From Anastatus disparis (Eukaryota > Arthropoda > Insecta > Hymenoptera > Eupelmidae): a stretch of DNA of 64,000 bases. The first letter of the stretch is position 1, and each line of letters starts with the position of its first letter. Of the stretch, positions 24,201 through 36,412 are shown in pieces. The stretch covers positions 10,293,501-10,357,500 of the forward strand of contig JAFFSR010000244.1 of the NCBI GenBank assembly GCA_017163975.1, given 5' to 3'. Under the pieces are notes generated by a model. It had not been told where the DNA came from, made no database searches, and worked only from the letters and a program-made list of their open reading frames with translations. The position numbers were made by a program, and so were the translations under genes.

Positions 24201-24989
24201 AATTCGCGCGAGAACTGTACTTTTTATTTTTAATCCATTCTGAATTTTGATGAGTTTGGTGTAATAATATTTAAAGAAATGAGCAACTCGGTAGAAAGAT
24301 TTTTTTCAAACAATTTATAAATGTTGACGTTTTCTTTTTTTTGTAAAGGAAAAAGTAAAAAAAAAAAAATAAGTATTTTACACAGTACTTAAATTTTTAA
24401 CGACCTAACATGTAAAACAGGTTGTAAGGTTTAAATTAATAAAAAGTATAACGCTTATGTGGTATGAGCTTTTTTATAAAAAAAAATCATGTCCTACTTG
24501 TGTTCAATTAACTCGACATATATTACAAATAATCAAATTAAGGTTTACTTCTTTCATGTTTTAAGAATTTATATTTTTTTTAAATAAATTAAAACTTGAT
24601 AAAATTACTTCAAAACTGACTTGGTAATTTAATAACGTTTAAGAATTTCCATTAATATAATATTATAATATTATTGATATAATTTATGCTGAATCATCAA
24701 TTTTTGGTAAAGAAAAGTTTTATTGATAATTAAAATTAAACAAGAAAATAAATTTGATTAAAATTCTATTTAATTTTAATTAAATTTTTTCGTGATTTAT
24801 TAAGTAATTCTTGTTTGTGTAATCTTCATGAAGTTGTAACTTTAATGAAAAAATGAAAAATAAAAATCAGTATGGATTTGTATTTGATTTATTTTGACCA
24901 ATAAAAAGATGTTAATATTTATAAGAAGAAACTTTGTAACGATATTAGTACTTCCGAACTTTATATTTGAATTTCCTCGGACAAAAGCA
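24201..24989. other. AT-rich intergenic DNA, no feature seen
   Basis: Nothing supported. Confidence 0.4.
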
Positions 24990-25500
24990 CTAAATCAATC
25001 CTCATCTTTGATCTTAGCAACAACTTTGTAACATGCGAATCCAATCAACGTCGCCTAGAATGTTAAGAAAGATTCAACGAATCGTTCTATAATATCGACT
25101 CACTCCTTCTCTCTCGTAAAGTTTTTTGGTTAAAAAGTAAGTGGCGCTTGTTTGCCTAGCCTATACGGTAATGAGTTTCCTTGGTGGATGATTTACTGAT
25201 GTCTGGGGTGTAGCTAATCTGCATTTGTTTATTTATTTAGACAGGCATGGATCCTTGGCTTCATGATTTAAAGGTTTCGGTTTCTCGATACCACCATTTC
25301 TTTTCTCTTTCTTTCTCTCTCTCTCTCTTTACTCGTATACGCTTCTTAACGATTTATGGCCTCTTATATATCCTCTGTTTCTTTCTCCTTCATCTGTTCG
25401 TAGACTTTAATTTTGTTCTTTTTTCATCTTCTCGTTCTTTTTTTTTCTTCTCTCTTCTTTACTTTTAATCTTTTTTTTAACGCTCGTTGTACTTTGTTAC
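24990..25500. promoter_or_regulatory. candidate regulatory island with TCF-like site
   Basis: ATCTTTGATCTT near 25008 fits a TCF core and AGAATGT near 25057 a TEAD-like core. The second half is a long pyrimidine tract with (CT)n near 25305-25328. Confidence 0.32.
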
Positions 25501-26139
25501 ATCTCTCTTTGAGTTTATTTGTTTTTCAGGTGTTTATTAATCTCATTTTTCACGCAAAATTAGTTATTGGTTATAAGTCATTTTGGTTTTAATTTTTATT
25601 CAGGAATTTTTCATTAAAATTAATAACAAAACTTAATTGAAATGAATAATTAATTGACGTAACGCGTAAAGATTATTGGATTAGTAAAAAATGATAAATT
25701 TTTCATTGTTATATTATCCTAAAGATGATGTATTTGTTAACTTACATAATTGAAAAATAATTAACTGTCTAAATAAATTTAAAGAACCATTAACTTCTTT
25801 TTTTTGTAAAAAAATTTGTATTGTTATTTTATAAACATTTTTTTTAATCATTAAGATATCATGTGAAATTTGATAATTAAAAATTTTTCTCTCGATAATA
25901 ACAAAAAATTCGCGTTCGAATCCTTCATTTTCTGCAATTAATTGTCATCGAAATAAACATAAGACGACAGCTTATTTAACTTTTACTTATCTTTTCTAAA
26001 CAATGCTAGAGCCATTAATCACTTTCAAAAGTAACCCATAATTTAATCACATGAAAGAAAGAAAAGAAAAGCAAGCCATAATGTAAGAGAGAAAAAAAAG
26101 GAAAATAAAAAATCAAAACTTTAAACAATCTAAAACAGT
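25501..26139. other. AT-rich intergenic DNA, no feature seen
   Basis: Nothing supported. Confidence 0.4.
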
Positions 26140-26900
26140 TTTCACATTGAGAACGATGCAGGTGCATTACACACATATATACAAAAGCCATTGGTATCTG
26201 CATTGTGTAATGCTTTCTACAAACTATAAGGACAGCATATATAAATTACGGCCAATCAGATGGCAAAAAATCCTTAGCAAATCAATTGATTCACTAGTTA
26301 TGTGTACTTTACGCACGAAGAAGGTAAAGGAGGCTGGGAAGGGATGGAGCGAGCTCCCAATGAAATTATTCAGTTTTAGCCCATGAAGCATATATAACAC
26401 ATATTTTTATATAAACGTATGTATGTTAGGCTTATTTAATCAAGGCATGGAAAGGCCTGTACGTAAATCTAAAATACTAAAGACAAGAGAGGGAGCGTAT
26501 ATGCGCGAAGGGAGGCTTTCTTCCGGCCCCACACATACACACAGACACATACAACTAGACGATTGGCAGTACAATGGCGGTATGTGGTTTGCTCTCTTTT
26601 ATTCTCCTTTCTTTCTATACTTGAAATAGCTTCCTGGTTTTTTATCTTCATTTCTTTTTTCCTTCATCTTTTTTTTTTATTTCTTTGGTGTGCGTACGCT
26701 ATATAGACTATATGCGGTTTATGCACTTACGCAAAGCGCGCGCCACCATTAATTTCTTGGCTGAACATTAATTTTCTTCTGCTTGGTTACTATGGATATA
26801 TATGTAGAAAAGCAGACGACACTGTGTCGTGTGTTTCGGTGTGTACGGTAAAAGAAGTTTGTGAGATTGAGAGAAAAATGCGCGTTTGCATGCTTCGAGT
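26140..26900. promoter_or_regulatory. candidate regulatory island, about 760 bp
   Basis: Balanced block with several short overlapping frames on both strands that do not look like protein, and GC-rich GCAAAGCGCGCGCCACC near 26730 next to two CATTAATTT cores. Noncoding regulatory DNA is the best guess. Confidence 0.3.
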
Positions 26901-27179
26901 TTTAAAGTATTTATATATTTAAGCTAATTACTGTTGGTTTGATTTTCAATGTTATTGGTTATTTTATTTATTTACATTATAATTAATTATCATTTTGTAA
27001 TTTTACTATTTCCCTTTCTTTAGAATGAAAATTAACTTATTTTCTAATAATAGAACAAATATTTCAATTTTAAATTTACACTCATTATTTTTACACCAAA
27101 AGTTAAATCCATGAAATTTTAAATAGAATCTCATTATTCTTTCCTTTTAAACCTTATCCTAAATCCAAAGTTTTAATAA
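26901..27179. other. AT-rich spacer
   Basis: Nothing supported. Confidence 0.4.
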
Positions 27180-27770
27180 TAAGACGTAACATATCCCAAG
27201 TGACAAAGGCTAAATCATCTTCATCGCCATGCACTCCACGAGCGAACTTCCTCCTTATCAATATTTTTCGTCACTCAGCCTATAGTTCCTGTTCATCAGC
27301 GCATAACAAGCGTACCTAGAGTGAAGAAGAAAAAATAAGAAAAGAGATGATCCAATAATAAACTGCTTTAGAAGTAAGTCTCTTTCTCTCTTGCATATAA
27401 GCAGCGATATCTCAATCATCGAATAACGTGGTACATATAACGAAGACTTCTACTACTTCTTCTTTATAAAAGATGTAGGTATTCTTTATTTCAGGGTGGT
27501 CGGGAATTCTTCGTCACGCGTCATTTGCCGAAAAGGATCCAACGTCGGATGTAGGCGCGACTCTTGTTCTCTTTCTCATTCTCTCTCGGCATCATAGATC
27601 CTAAACGAGTAATGATGTGCTCGCGTACTGTATTATATATGTATAACGACGCCCGGCGCTTGCTTAATATATAATATTAAAGCCCATCTGGTGACCAGGT
27701 TTTTTCAAAGATCCAAAAATTTCTTTTCTTTGATTCTTACGGCGTCACCGAGTAATATCTGCTAAGCTTA
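27180..27770. promoter_or_regulatory. candidate regulatory island with paired TCF-like sites
   Basis: Contains TTTCAAAGATCC near 27703 and TTCTTTGATTCTT near 27725, two TCF-like cores in opposite orientation about 20 bp apart, plus GC-rich GACGCCCGGCG near 27647. No gene. Confidence 0.34.
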
Positions 27771-28060
27771 TAAGATATGATGAAGTTTTTGCGGAAGAGT
27801 TTATTGTTCATTACTGAGAAGAAATTTTTATACAGTGGTTCAAACCGAACAAAAAATCATTTTCACTAAGTTTAATTGAAATACATTAATAACTTGCATT
27901 TAATCAAATGTAATATATAATTGAAAATTTCAGTTTTTTTTTTTAATATTTGCATATATTTTTTGTTAAAAATTTTAAAATTAGTTTAAAAAAAATGAAT
28001 AACAAATTGTATTCTAAAGTATATAATTTTCTTATGTTATAAAGAATATAATTTTTTTTA
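27771..28060. other. AT-rich spacer
   Basis: Nothing supported. Confidence 0.4.
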
Positions 28061-28254
28061 AATTTTATTTAACGTCGCTGTATTTATGCTATCATCGCAA
28101 TAATTAGCAACGAAAGGTGTTTCAGTGTGTTTGTGAACAGAGCACATGTAATGTTCAGTGGTGCTTATATAAATCGGCCTAGAGCGGGAATCGAACTCAG
28201 GCCCTCGAGTTACGAATCCATCGCTCTACCGACTAAGCCACTAAAGACCTCTGA
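28061..28254 (-). repeat. tRNA-derived SINE, copy 5
   Basis: Full-length minus-strand copy. Tail at the left (AACGTCGCTGTATTTATG), B box complement GGGAATCGAACTC and A-box complement near the right end. Confidence 0.88.
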
Positions 28255-29029
28255 AAAGTATGATTCATTTCGACATTTTAAATTACAAACGAAGTAAAGA
28301 ATGATTTAAGACACGTTATTTTTTTTACTAATTTTAATATTTAATATAGAAATTAATTAAATTTTGATGATCGTTCTGTAGTCAGGACTCCTTTTGAATG
28401 TTTGATGGGTCGTTTTAGAAAGACAATAAAATACAATCCTAAACCAAATAGTATCATAAAAGCTATAGTCGAATATAAAATTATAAAATTTTAAAAACGC
28501 TTATTTTTAAATACATGCAAACACAAAAAGCGATACCATAAATTATACAGTAGTTTTCTATGATTAAAGCACACAAGTATTAAAAGACAATTTTGATGTA
28601 GGTTATAACGACAGCTTTGCCCACACAAAATACATTGGCTATAAATTGAAAATTAGCCTAATAAAAAAAATATGAATTCATTAAAAAATCATCACTCACC
28701 AGTTGATCCGACATAGTTTTGCTTTTGTTTATTTTAAAACTAACTCCCGAGAATCCATAAAACATTATTTATTAAGATCCTTTCTTCAGGAGAAAAAACA
28801 AAATACAAGTCACGATCTTAAAATCCAATGTTCCGGACATTTTCACATTTGACTCGGATGAAAAAAAAAACAGAAAAGAAAAAAATAGGATACTTAAAAA
28901 CAATACTAAACCATCAGCAACAAATCGCAAAAACGAATGAAATCTTTCGTTTATATTGTACACATGGTACATAAGATATATATATATATATGAACGAAAA
29001 AAGGGTTGCGGTCATAATTCAAGCAAATC
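28255..29029. other. AT-rich intergenic DNA, short (TA)n at 28979-28991
   Basis: Only a short TA microsatellite is notable. Confidence 0.4.
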
Positions 29030-29330
29030 GTAAATCTCGATCCAGGCGCAAGCCAAGCTAAGCAAGAGAGAAAGAAAGAAAGAGAGAGAGAGAGAGCGCC
29101 AAACGAATGAACGAGCTCGTTTTCGCCTGACCAGTATTATGTGTATATATATAGACGTGGGTGGTTGAAGATCATCTTTGTATATTGTATTGTGCCTTAA
29201 AGGCTCACACGCGAAAAGCTATGATGCTGTGTGTGCCTTCCTTTTTCGCGCGTCTTTATACTTATTTAAGATACTCGAGTCTCTTATGCATACGAGCCTT
29301 TAATTTAAGATGCTTAATATTTCTTCTGTT
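29030..29330. promoter_or_regulatory. candidate regulatory island with (GA)n
   Basis: A GA tract at about 29065-29096 sits beside balanced sequence with CAGGCGCAAGCCAAGC. No coding signal. Confidence 0.28.
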
Positions 29331-31699
29331 TGCATTTTTAAATCATTACAAATCTTTAGTTACTTTTTTATTGTTTCTGAATTTCGATTAAAATTAATCG
29401 ACTTGGTTAAATTGCTAATTGATGTAAAATCATTCTATTGAAAATTTTCTTGTTTTGTATCAAACTATGAAAAACTATCATCTTTTAACTACATTAAAAT
29501 CTTTCCAAAAATTAATAGTATATTGACGAGATAGACCTAAGTAAACATCAAGAAATGATGGCTTTTAGAAAATTTAACAAACAAATTTTTTGTTATTAAT
29601 TTCCATCTTAATCTTTTGTTAATACGAAATTAATACACAATTAAACGTTTAATTGATAAGCAATTATATTTCATCGTACTCTTCATATCGTTTATCCTCC
29701 AAATCAATCCCATTAATCATATCCTCATAAAGTTCAACGCAAACCTAAATCGAAATTGCATTCAAAAGCAATAAATATTCAAATTAAGACGTCTTAAACT
29801 AAAATCAGATAAGTGGGAAAATAAATTAATCCTATTTATTCAACGTATAACGGTAAAGTTATACGCATTTTATAATATTTTAAAATTATATTCCATTTTA
29901 ATTATTGTTTATATAATTAATATTTACATTTTAATTAAAATAAGAGAAAAAAACAAAAATTTAATTATGAATCGATCATTATTTAGAGAGAAAAATATTT
30001 TGACTGAAATATAAAGACACTCGAACGCCTCCGCGCATAAGCAGAGAGCATTATCTTGTAATACGTTGTCAAGAGTAGCGATAAGCGTCTCTGTATTTAT
30101 TTTGTTAGCTTCTTTTTTTTCTCTGTTGCACAAGCTTTTGTCATAAAGCTAATGTACGAAGTAAGTGTGCAAAGTATTGTAATGAAAAGGACAAGAGAAA
30201 CGATTTAACTTATGAATTATGACAAGTGAAGGAGTTTTGAATGATTATTTTAACATGTTTTCTTTTAAGTTAAACTTAAAGCGATAATCGTTATGTGAGA
30301 TATTATTAATTGTTGTCGTTGAATTTAATGCTTTTTACAGATCGATTAATTTTAAGTTTTGTAGATATTAAAGTACATGGTGATACGCAAGCTAAATTGT
30401 ACAGTTTTAAATGTATTGGAGTACAAATTATGACAAGGTAGAGTACCATTAAAAATTAAGTATTTTTATCGATGAAAGTATTTATTAATTAGAAAACTCT
30501 CTTTTAAGACAATTGATCGATCCTTATAAAAATTAAATCTAGTTTTAAAATAGTTTATAACTAGTTTACACACAACATAACAAAAAAAATTACGATTTTT
30601 GTCATCTATTTAACGCTTTCTTCAGTAATTTATTGTCATGAAAAGCCTTTTATATTATTTTACATAAATTTGAAAGTATTCTTTTTAACTATGCACTTTC
30701 AATTTTAATATTTGATTCTTGAAAAAATTATCTGTAAAAATTTTAAAGTTATGTGATTTTAATGAATGTTAGCATGAAATACTCAAAAATTAATTTGATT
30801 TTAAACGAATAACGGTGCCATTTCTTCTGACAAATTTTTAATGTTATAAATGTTTTTATTTAGTAGAAATAATCAACCAGTTTTTAGTTCTTTACTAGTT
30901 ATTTTTTAGTCTGCCAACAGTTCATTTCAAGCCATTCGTTAACTAGTTCTCCTATGTTTTCAAGTATGATCAAACCGTCTACTGGTTAAGTTTCTTAAGG
31001 TTCAACTCATTAAATCTAAGAATAGAAATTATTTAACAAAACTTGTGATTATTTGTATAAATCATTGTTTTATTGTAAACTATAAATTACGAAGAAAGAT
31101 TATTGAAATCGTTACAAGTTTTTCAATTTTTATATTATTTTCGACAATCAAAATCACTTTACAAATTGTGGAACAGTCCATATTGAACCCCATCAATGAA
31201 TACAATTTGCAATATTTTTTTTTTTATTACAGAACAATCTAAAATAGAGAAAAGAAAAAAAAGACAAGATATTGAAATTTATTATTTAATTTTAGAAAAA
31301 TAATTATCTATTATATTAATTATTAATTTTTTATATTAATTAGTTACGCTTTCAATAGTTATTTATATTTTGGAGAATAATATATTTAATAACATAAATA
31401 TTCTATTCAATATTGAATAAATTTATATTTCACTATAATTTACTAAAGAAATATAGACATTCTTAATATAACAATTTTCAAGCATTGAAAAAATCTATAA
31501 TAAAAAAATAAACATGAAGCCTAAAATTTACGATCAGTAATGAAGAAGGATTGAAAAATCTAAAACTATATTAACTTAAACAAAAGTACATTACATTAAA
31601 TGATATCCCACTGACATTTTCGTTTTATAGATAAAATCGTATAGAATAGCGGTGTAGAAGAAAAAAATCATCATCGTAATCTATACATAAGCTTTCGAT
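29331..31699. other. AT-rich intergenic DNA with one small island at 30000-30170
   Basis: 2.4 kb of AT-rich DNA. The only change in composition is at 30000-30170 (CGAACGCCTCCGCGCATAAG). No gene, RNA or repeat recognised. Confidence 0.38.
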
Positions 31700-31850
31700 A
31701 TATAATAAAACATGTACCACCAAAGTAAGAATCTCACCTGCTGGTGGGGTCGCACTGCGGGTGCCCGTCAACATTTACAAACCTCTTAATAGTTCGTTAT
31801 TTATAAGGGGGCCCCACACGTTTATATAAGCTAAAACTATATATGCCATC
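31700..31850. other. isolated GC-rich patch of unknown nature
   Basis: CTGGTGGGGTCGCACTGCGG and GGGGGCCCCACACG lie about 55 bp apart in very AT-rich DNA. GGTGGGG and CCCCAC are partly inverted, so it may be a small element or a structured regulatory site. Confidence 0.3.
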
Positions 31851-32100
31851 ATCGATAAAATAATTGATTTCTTCGTCAAGTATCCAGAATCATAAATATT
31901 TTAAGTATTATATGACAATAATTTTTGTTATTTTATAATATAAATAAATAATAGCTGTATATACTTGAAAAATAAAGATAAACTATAAATTTATATTTGG
32001 AAGAATATTTTTGGGGGTTGATAAAAAAATGAAAATATTTATTTTTAAAACTATGGCACCAACAAATGAATAATTAAGAATAGTTTCACTTTTTCAAATA

Positions 32101-32165
32101 CTGCCCTGCTAAAGAAAAATGAAATATGGACGAAATGTACTTATGCACTTTTTTTCAGGGCAGAG
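32101..32165. mobile_element. 65 bp MITE-like element, CTGCCCTG inverted ends
   Basis: CTGCCCTG at the left and CAGGGCAG at the right, with T- and A-rich inner arms and TA on both flanks. A very short Tc1/mariner-type relic. Confidence 0.5.
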
Positions 32166-32167
32166 TA

Positions 32168-33139
32168 CTTAATTGTAAACGAAAACCTATTGAGATGTAA
32201 CTTACATGGAACTTTTTATTACAGTTTTAAACTCCAAAGCTGATAAAATCTCAAATTTCCCAAATATTATTAACACCAATACAATTTTTAAATAAATTTG
32301 TTTTTATAATTAAAGACACATACTCTAATTAAGGTAGTTATATCCTAGTTATATTATTAAAATCCACTTCATTCAGGAATAATTCAAAATTATTGCAGCT
32401 TTGAAGTTCTATATCTCGATTCAAAAATGATAAATCTTTTTTTAATTTTTACCTCTTATTTATGATGTTGTTTTTAAATTGTGATAAATATTTAAGAGTA
32501 TTTTTAAAATAATGAATTTTTATGGTGTTCGATTTCGATTCTTAATAATTCGAAAAAAACATGCATCATGGTAGATGACAAAGTGGTCATGATACGAAAC
32601 TCAATATGTAACTTGCAATTTTCTTATGTATATGGTAAAATTTATAACATTTTTTATGCGCAATTGGAAAAATAGGTGGATATACATTGAGTTTAAATAT
32701 TTTCCTAGAAAAACATGCTAAAACGCATCTCAATGAATAATATATGAAAATAAGTGGCGAATTATACAATTAGTTAATAAAACAACTATTATATTACGTA
32801 AATATAAATTATTTTTATTCTATAACGACGTTCAATTCCTGATAAACTATTTGCAGACTGGGCAATCCACCTAACATTTATTCATTATCGTTGAGATATT
32901 TGTAGAATTCCATGAATAATGGTAAAGGGTTTCTTAATCGATCATTAGAAAAAATGGCCTGTTAAATAAAAATAATAATAGATTATAATATAATTCTGAC
33001 TATATATAACGATGTTCATTAACTATTCATTTTTTATAAATTTATCCAATTCATCAAATGACAAAAGCACGAGCAAAAGCAAAAAATTGTACTTATAATA
33101 CAAATGGTATAATAATCTTTTACCATCAAACCAACTCTT
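32168..33139. other. AT-rich intergenic DNA, no feature seen
   Basis: Nothing supported. Confidence 0.4.
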
Positions 33140-33830
33140 ACTTCCTTCTTCTTTTTCTTCAAACATAACGCAATCTAAAATTCCACACGCATGTCAGTAG
33201 CATAATGTATAGCGACACTCGAGAAAAAAAAAAGTTCCCTCCTTCATTTTTTTCGGCTATACTATTCATAAAAAAAGGAAACCTCAAAACTTAAAACATC
33301 CCACAGAAGTGTAGTAATGTATACAGCAAGCATCAGTAAGATTAATGTCGCTTTCTACCTGTAACCATAAAATAAGAAAAAGACGTAACTTAAACTTTAA
33401 AAAAAAACTCCTCCCCCTTTTTTTTAAATAAAAATAAAAACCATAAAATATGAATCTTAAGCTTAGGAAAAAGATTGAACTTAAAAGGGCGTAAGAGAGG
33501 AAAGTGTGTGTATCCTGGTATATATACGAGATCATAATACACAATTCCTGTAAGCTCCTTATTTCTCGAGTGTCATGTGTCAAAGGTTTCCATTCGGCAT
33601 CATAAGTATAGTAGTACAAGATTTTGGTAGAAAAAGAGAGAAAAAAATGTATGTATAGGAAAGGAGAGGATACGACGCGCCGGCGCCATGTCTTTGCGTG
33701 GGTGACACGCGATCTAAGAAGAAAGTGAGAGGGGGGGTGTCAAACTTTTGACGCCTTGTATGCCTTCCGTTTTCTCTCTTTCTTAATGATCCTTCATTTT
33801 TTTCGGGGATCTTATACTTTCTCGGGATAT
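33140..33830. promoter_or_regulatory. candidate regulatory island with GC-rich core
   Basis: Balanced block whose core is GACGCGCCGGCGCCATG near 33675-33690, with GAGAGG and CT tracts on either side. The 111-codon minus frame covering part of it is Phe/Tyr-rich and not protein-like. Confidence 0.32.
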
Positions 33831-35704
33831 TCTTGTTACAGATATATGATTTGATTTCTAATAGTTATCATTGCAATTGATTTTTTTTGTTAATATTATT
33901 TTTATTGTGTATTTTGTTTATTTGTAGAAGTAAAATAAAATCTTTAATATATTTAAAAAATATTATGGTGAAAATCATCATGTTATATAAATATTACTAA
34001 TTGTATCAAAATTATTATAATGGATTTAACTAATTCCTATCTTCAATAGTGCTAGGTCTCATAGTGATTATAATTATAGTCATTTTCTCTTCAAGAAATT
34101 TAAAGTCTGAATAAATGATTTTTTTATCAAGTCCTGATGCTCTTTTAATATATTGATATACTGGAAGTATATTATTACAAAATGTATAAGTCAAAAAGAA
34201 AAGTTTTACTAATCAATCAATTGCCGTTTGTTGTCTTTAATAATTGTAATTTATATAATATATCGTGAGCCATATTCAAGAATAAGCATCAATTAGCTTG
34301 TCGAGTAAGAAATGTAACGAAAATATCATGCGATTGTTGCAATTGTTATAACGCAATTGTTTTCGCAAAAGGAAAATATAAAATATGCTATTTTTTAAGT
34401 TTTGTGGAGGAAATTTTGTGGTTATTTTTTCTTTATTATGATGAAAAAAAAGTTTTCAGCGAGAAATGCAAACATTTTTTGTTACTATACTTTGATATTG
34501 TACTTTGAAAAAATATAATTTTCAAGGTGGTGTCTATCTTCTAAAATAAAATATAACTATAAAAATAATGGAAACTACATTTTATGAAAATTAATTTTTT
34601 CTGACATTTCAATGTTTAAAAAAGTGCGTTTCAGGTTTTGAAAAAAAATTAAACACTAGTATTTTGTATTTATAAAAACGAATCAAATTAAAGTTATTAA
34701 ATTAGCATACGGCTTAATTAATAAAAAAATGTTCAATTTTTGAAAGTTATTACTTTCTACGCTTTTCGTATTAAATATTCTTATTTTTGGTCATTGTTGG
34801 ACGGCATACAATAAATACAGTTTAAGAATCCATTAATCCGTTGTCCTATTTGTTCGCTATATTTTTGAGTGTATAACACTATCCTCAAATTGATATTTTA
34901 GTATAGGTTTTAAGGTAGTTCCACCTTTACTTTGCTGTTCATAAAAATTAAAAAAAAAATGTATTATCTTTTGAAATTTTGAACAATGTGAGATTTTATT
35001 TAAAATATTATCCCCGATTAATTTAATTTTAAAGATTAAATTATAATATACCTACTTAAACTTTATATTTTTATTACTATTAGACCTGAAATGATCGAAT
35101 GAGATTATGTTTATAATAATATGTATAATATGCATAGATATACATACATGTTGAAAGGTGATTGGATCACAAATAATTAATCCAAAAATACCCGCCCATA
35201 AGCGTCTACTTTCTTTGACCATACTACTAATATAGGGGTGGTTCAAAAAGTCTGAACCTTAATAATTTAAGAGTTGACCTGGTAGTAATAAGTAATTCTT
35301 GATGTGCTTAATACTAAATTAATCCTTATCCCGTATTTTCACTCGACTGATACTATATAATAGAGGTAAAATCTAATATTACGCATTTTTGATTTAGTAC
35401 TTGAAGAGTCAAGTTTACCAAGCTTGCTCTAAGTTTATTTCGAATATTTTGTGGTCCAATATACAATTTTTCAAAGGTTTTTTCAAGTCTATAAGTTTTT
35501 AAAAAGTTGCAATTCAATCTCTCATAAATCAACTTCCAGCAAAGTAAGTATGCTAATTTTTATTTAAATAAAAAGTTTTTTAATTTGCTTTTCTAAAAAT
35601 GAATTTTCTTAAAAATTAAAAAATAATCTTTCGGAAACAAAGTTTGATAATATTTTATATTATTGTTATTGGCTTATATTTTTCTTTATATGAAAAAAAC
35701 CTTT
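33831..35704. other. AT-rich intergenic DNA, no feature seen
   Basis: Nearly 1.9 kb without a feature I can support. Confidence 0.4.
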
Positions 35705-35952
35705 TTAAGAGCAGGCCGGATTCACTGTCCTTGTCTAATTGAGATTTTTGTTATTAACTCAAGTATTAATCGGTGTATCTGCAAATTGAACGTTAAGCGC
35801 AATAGATATTATTATTACAAATATGTGCATAAATATTTGTAATAAGAATATTTATTGCGCTTAATCTTCATTTTGCAGATACACCGTTTAATACTTGAGT
35901 AAATGACAAAAATCTCAATTAGACAAGGACAGCGAATCCGGCCTGCTCTTAA
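35705..35952. mobile_element. 248 bp TTAA-flanked palindromic MITE
   Basis: The whole element is close to one palindrome centred near 35828. TTAAGAGCAGGCCGGATTC at the left faces its complement ending GGCCTGCTCTTAA at the right, and pairing continues through ATTGAGATTTTTGT, CAAGTATTAA and GGTGTATCTGCAAA. TTAA at both ends fits a TTAA-specific transposase such as piggyBac, though the ends do not show a standard piggyBac start. Few mismatches suggest recent origin. Confidence 0.82.
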
Positions 35953-36412
35953 TAATTAAAAAACTCATTATTTATTTGCTTAGTTATACATAATTTTGTT
36001 TGACACTTAGCTACCACACTTGATCAGAATAACGTATAGCTAAACTTTCTCGTCCTAGGATTACTCTTAAAATTAAGTAAAGAAATTGCTCTATTCTTAG
36101 ATAATTCGAAAATTTATTTACTTTAAAATGTATTTAATAATCGCATGTTCATAACTGAAGCGAAGTGCACATATCTTAAAATATTTTTTCTTCCAAAACT
36201 ATAAAATATAGGATTTGATATGATTGAAATATGGAAAAGTTTGAATAAGCAAATTTCAACACTTACAATTTATATTATGAAACTTTTGAACTTTTAATAG
36301 AATAGTAAATAAATCTTACACATTGATAATATTCATTAAAATACATACATAAATGTTTCTAAATAATTAAATTTTTTTCAGGACTTTCAAATCAATCTCA
36401 AGATTTTATAAG
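35953..36412. other. upstream region of the PRANC gene
   Basis: AT-rich. A strong acceptor-like TTTTTTTCAG ends at 36380, 32 bp before the first ATG, and the frame is open from that point, so a further upstream (5' UTR or coding) exon is likely. I cannot locate it. Confidence 0.4.
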
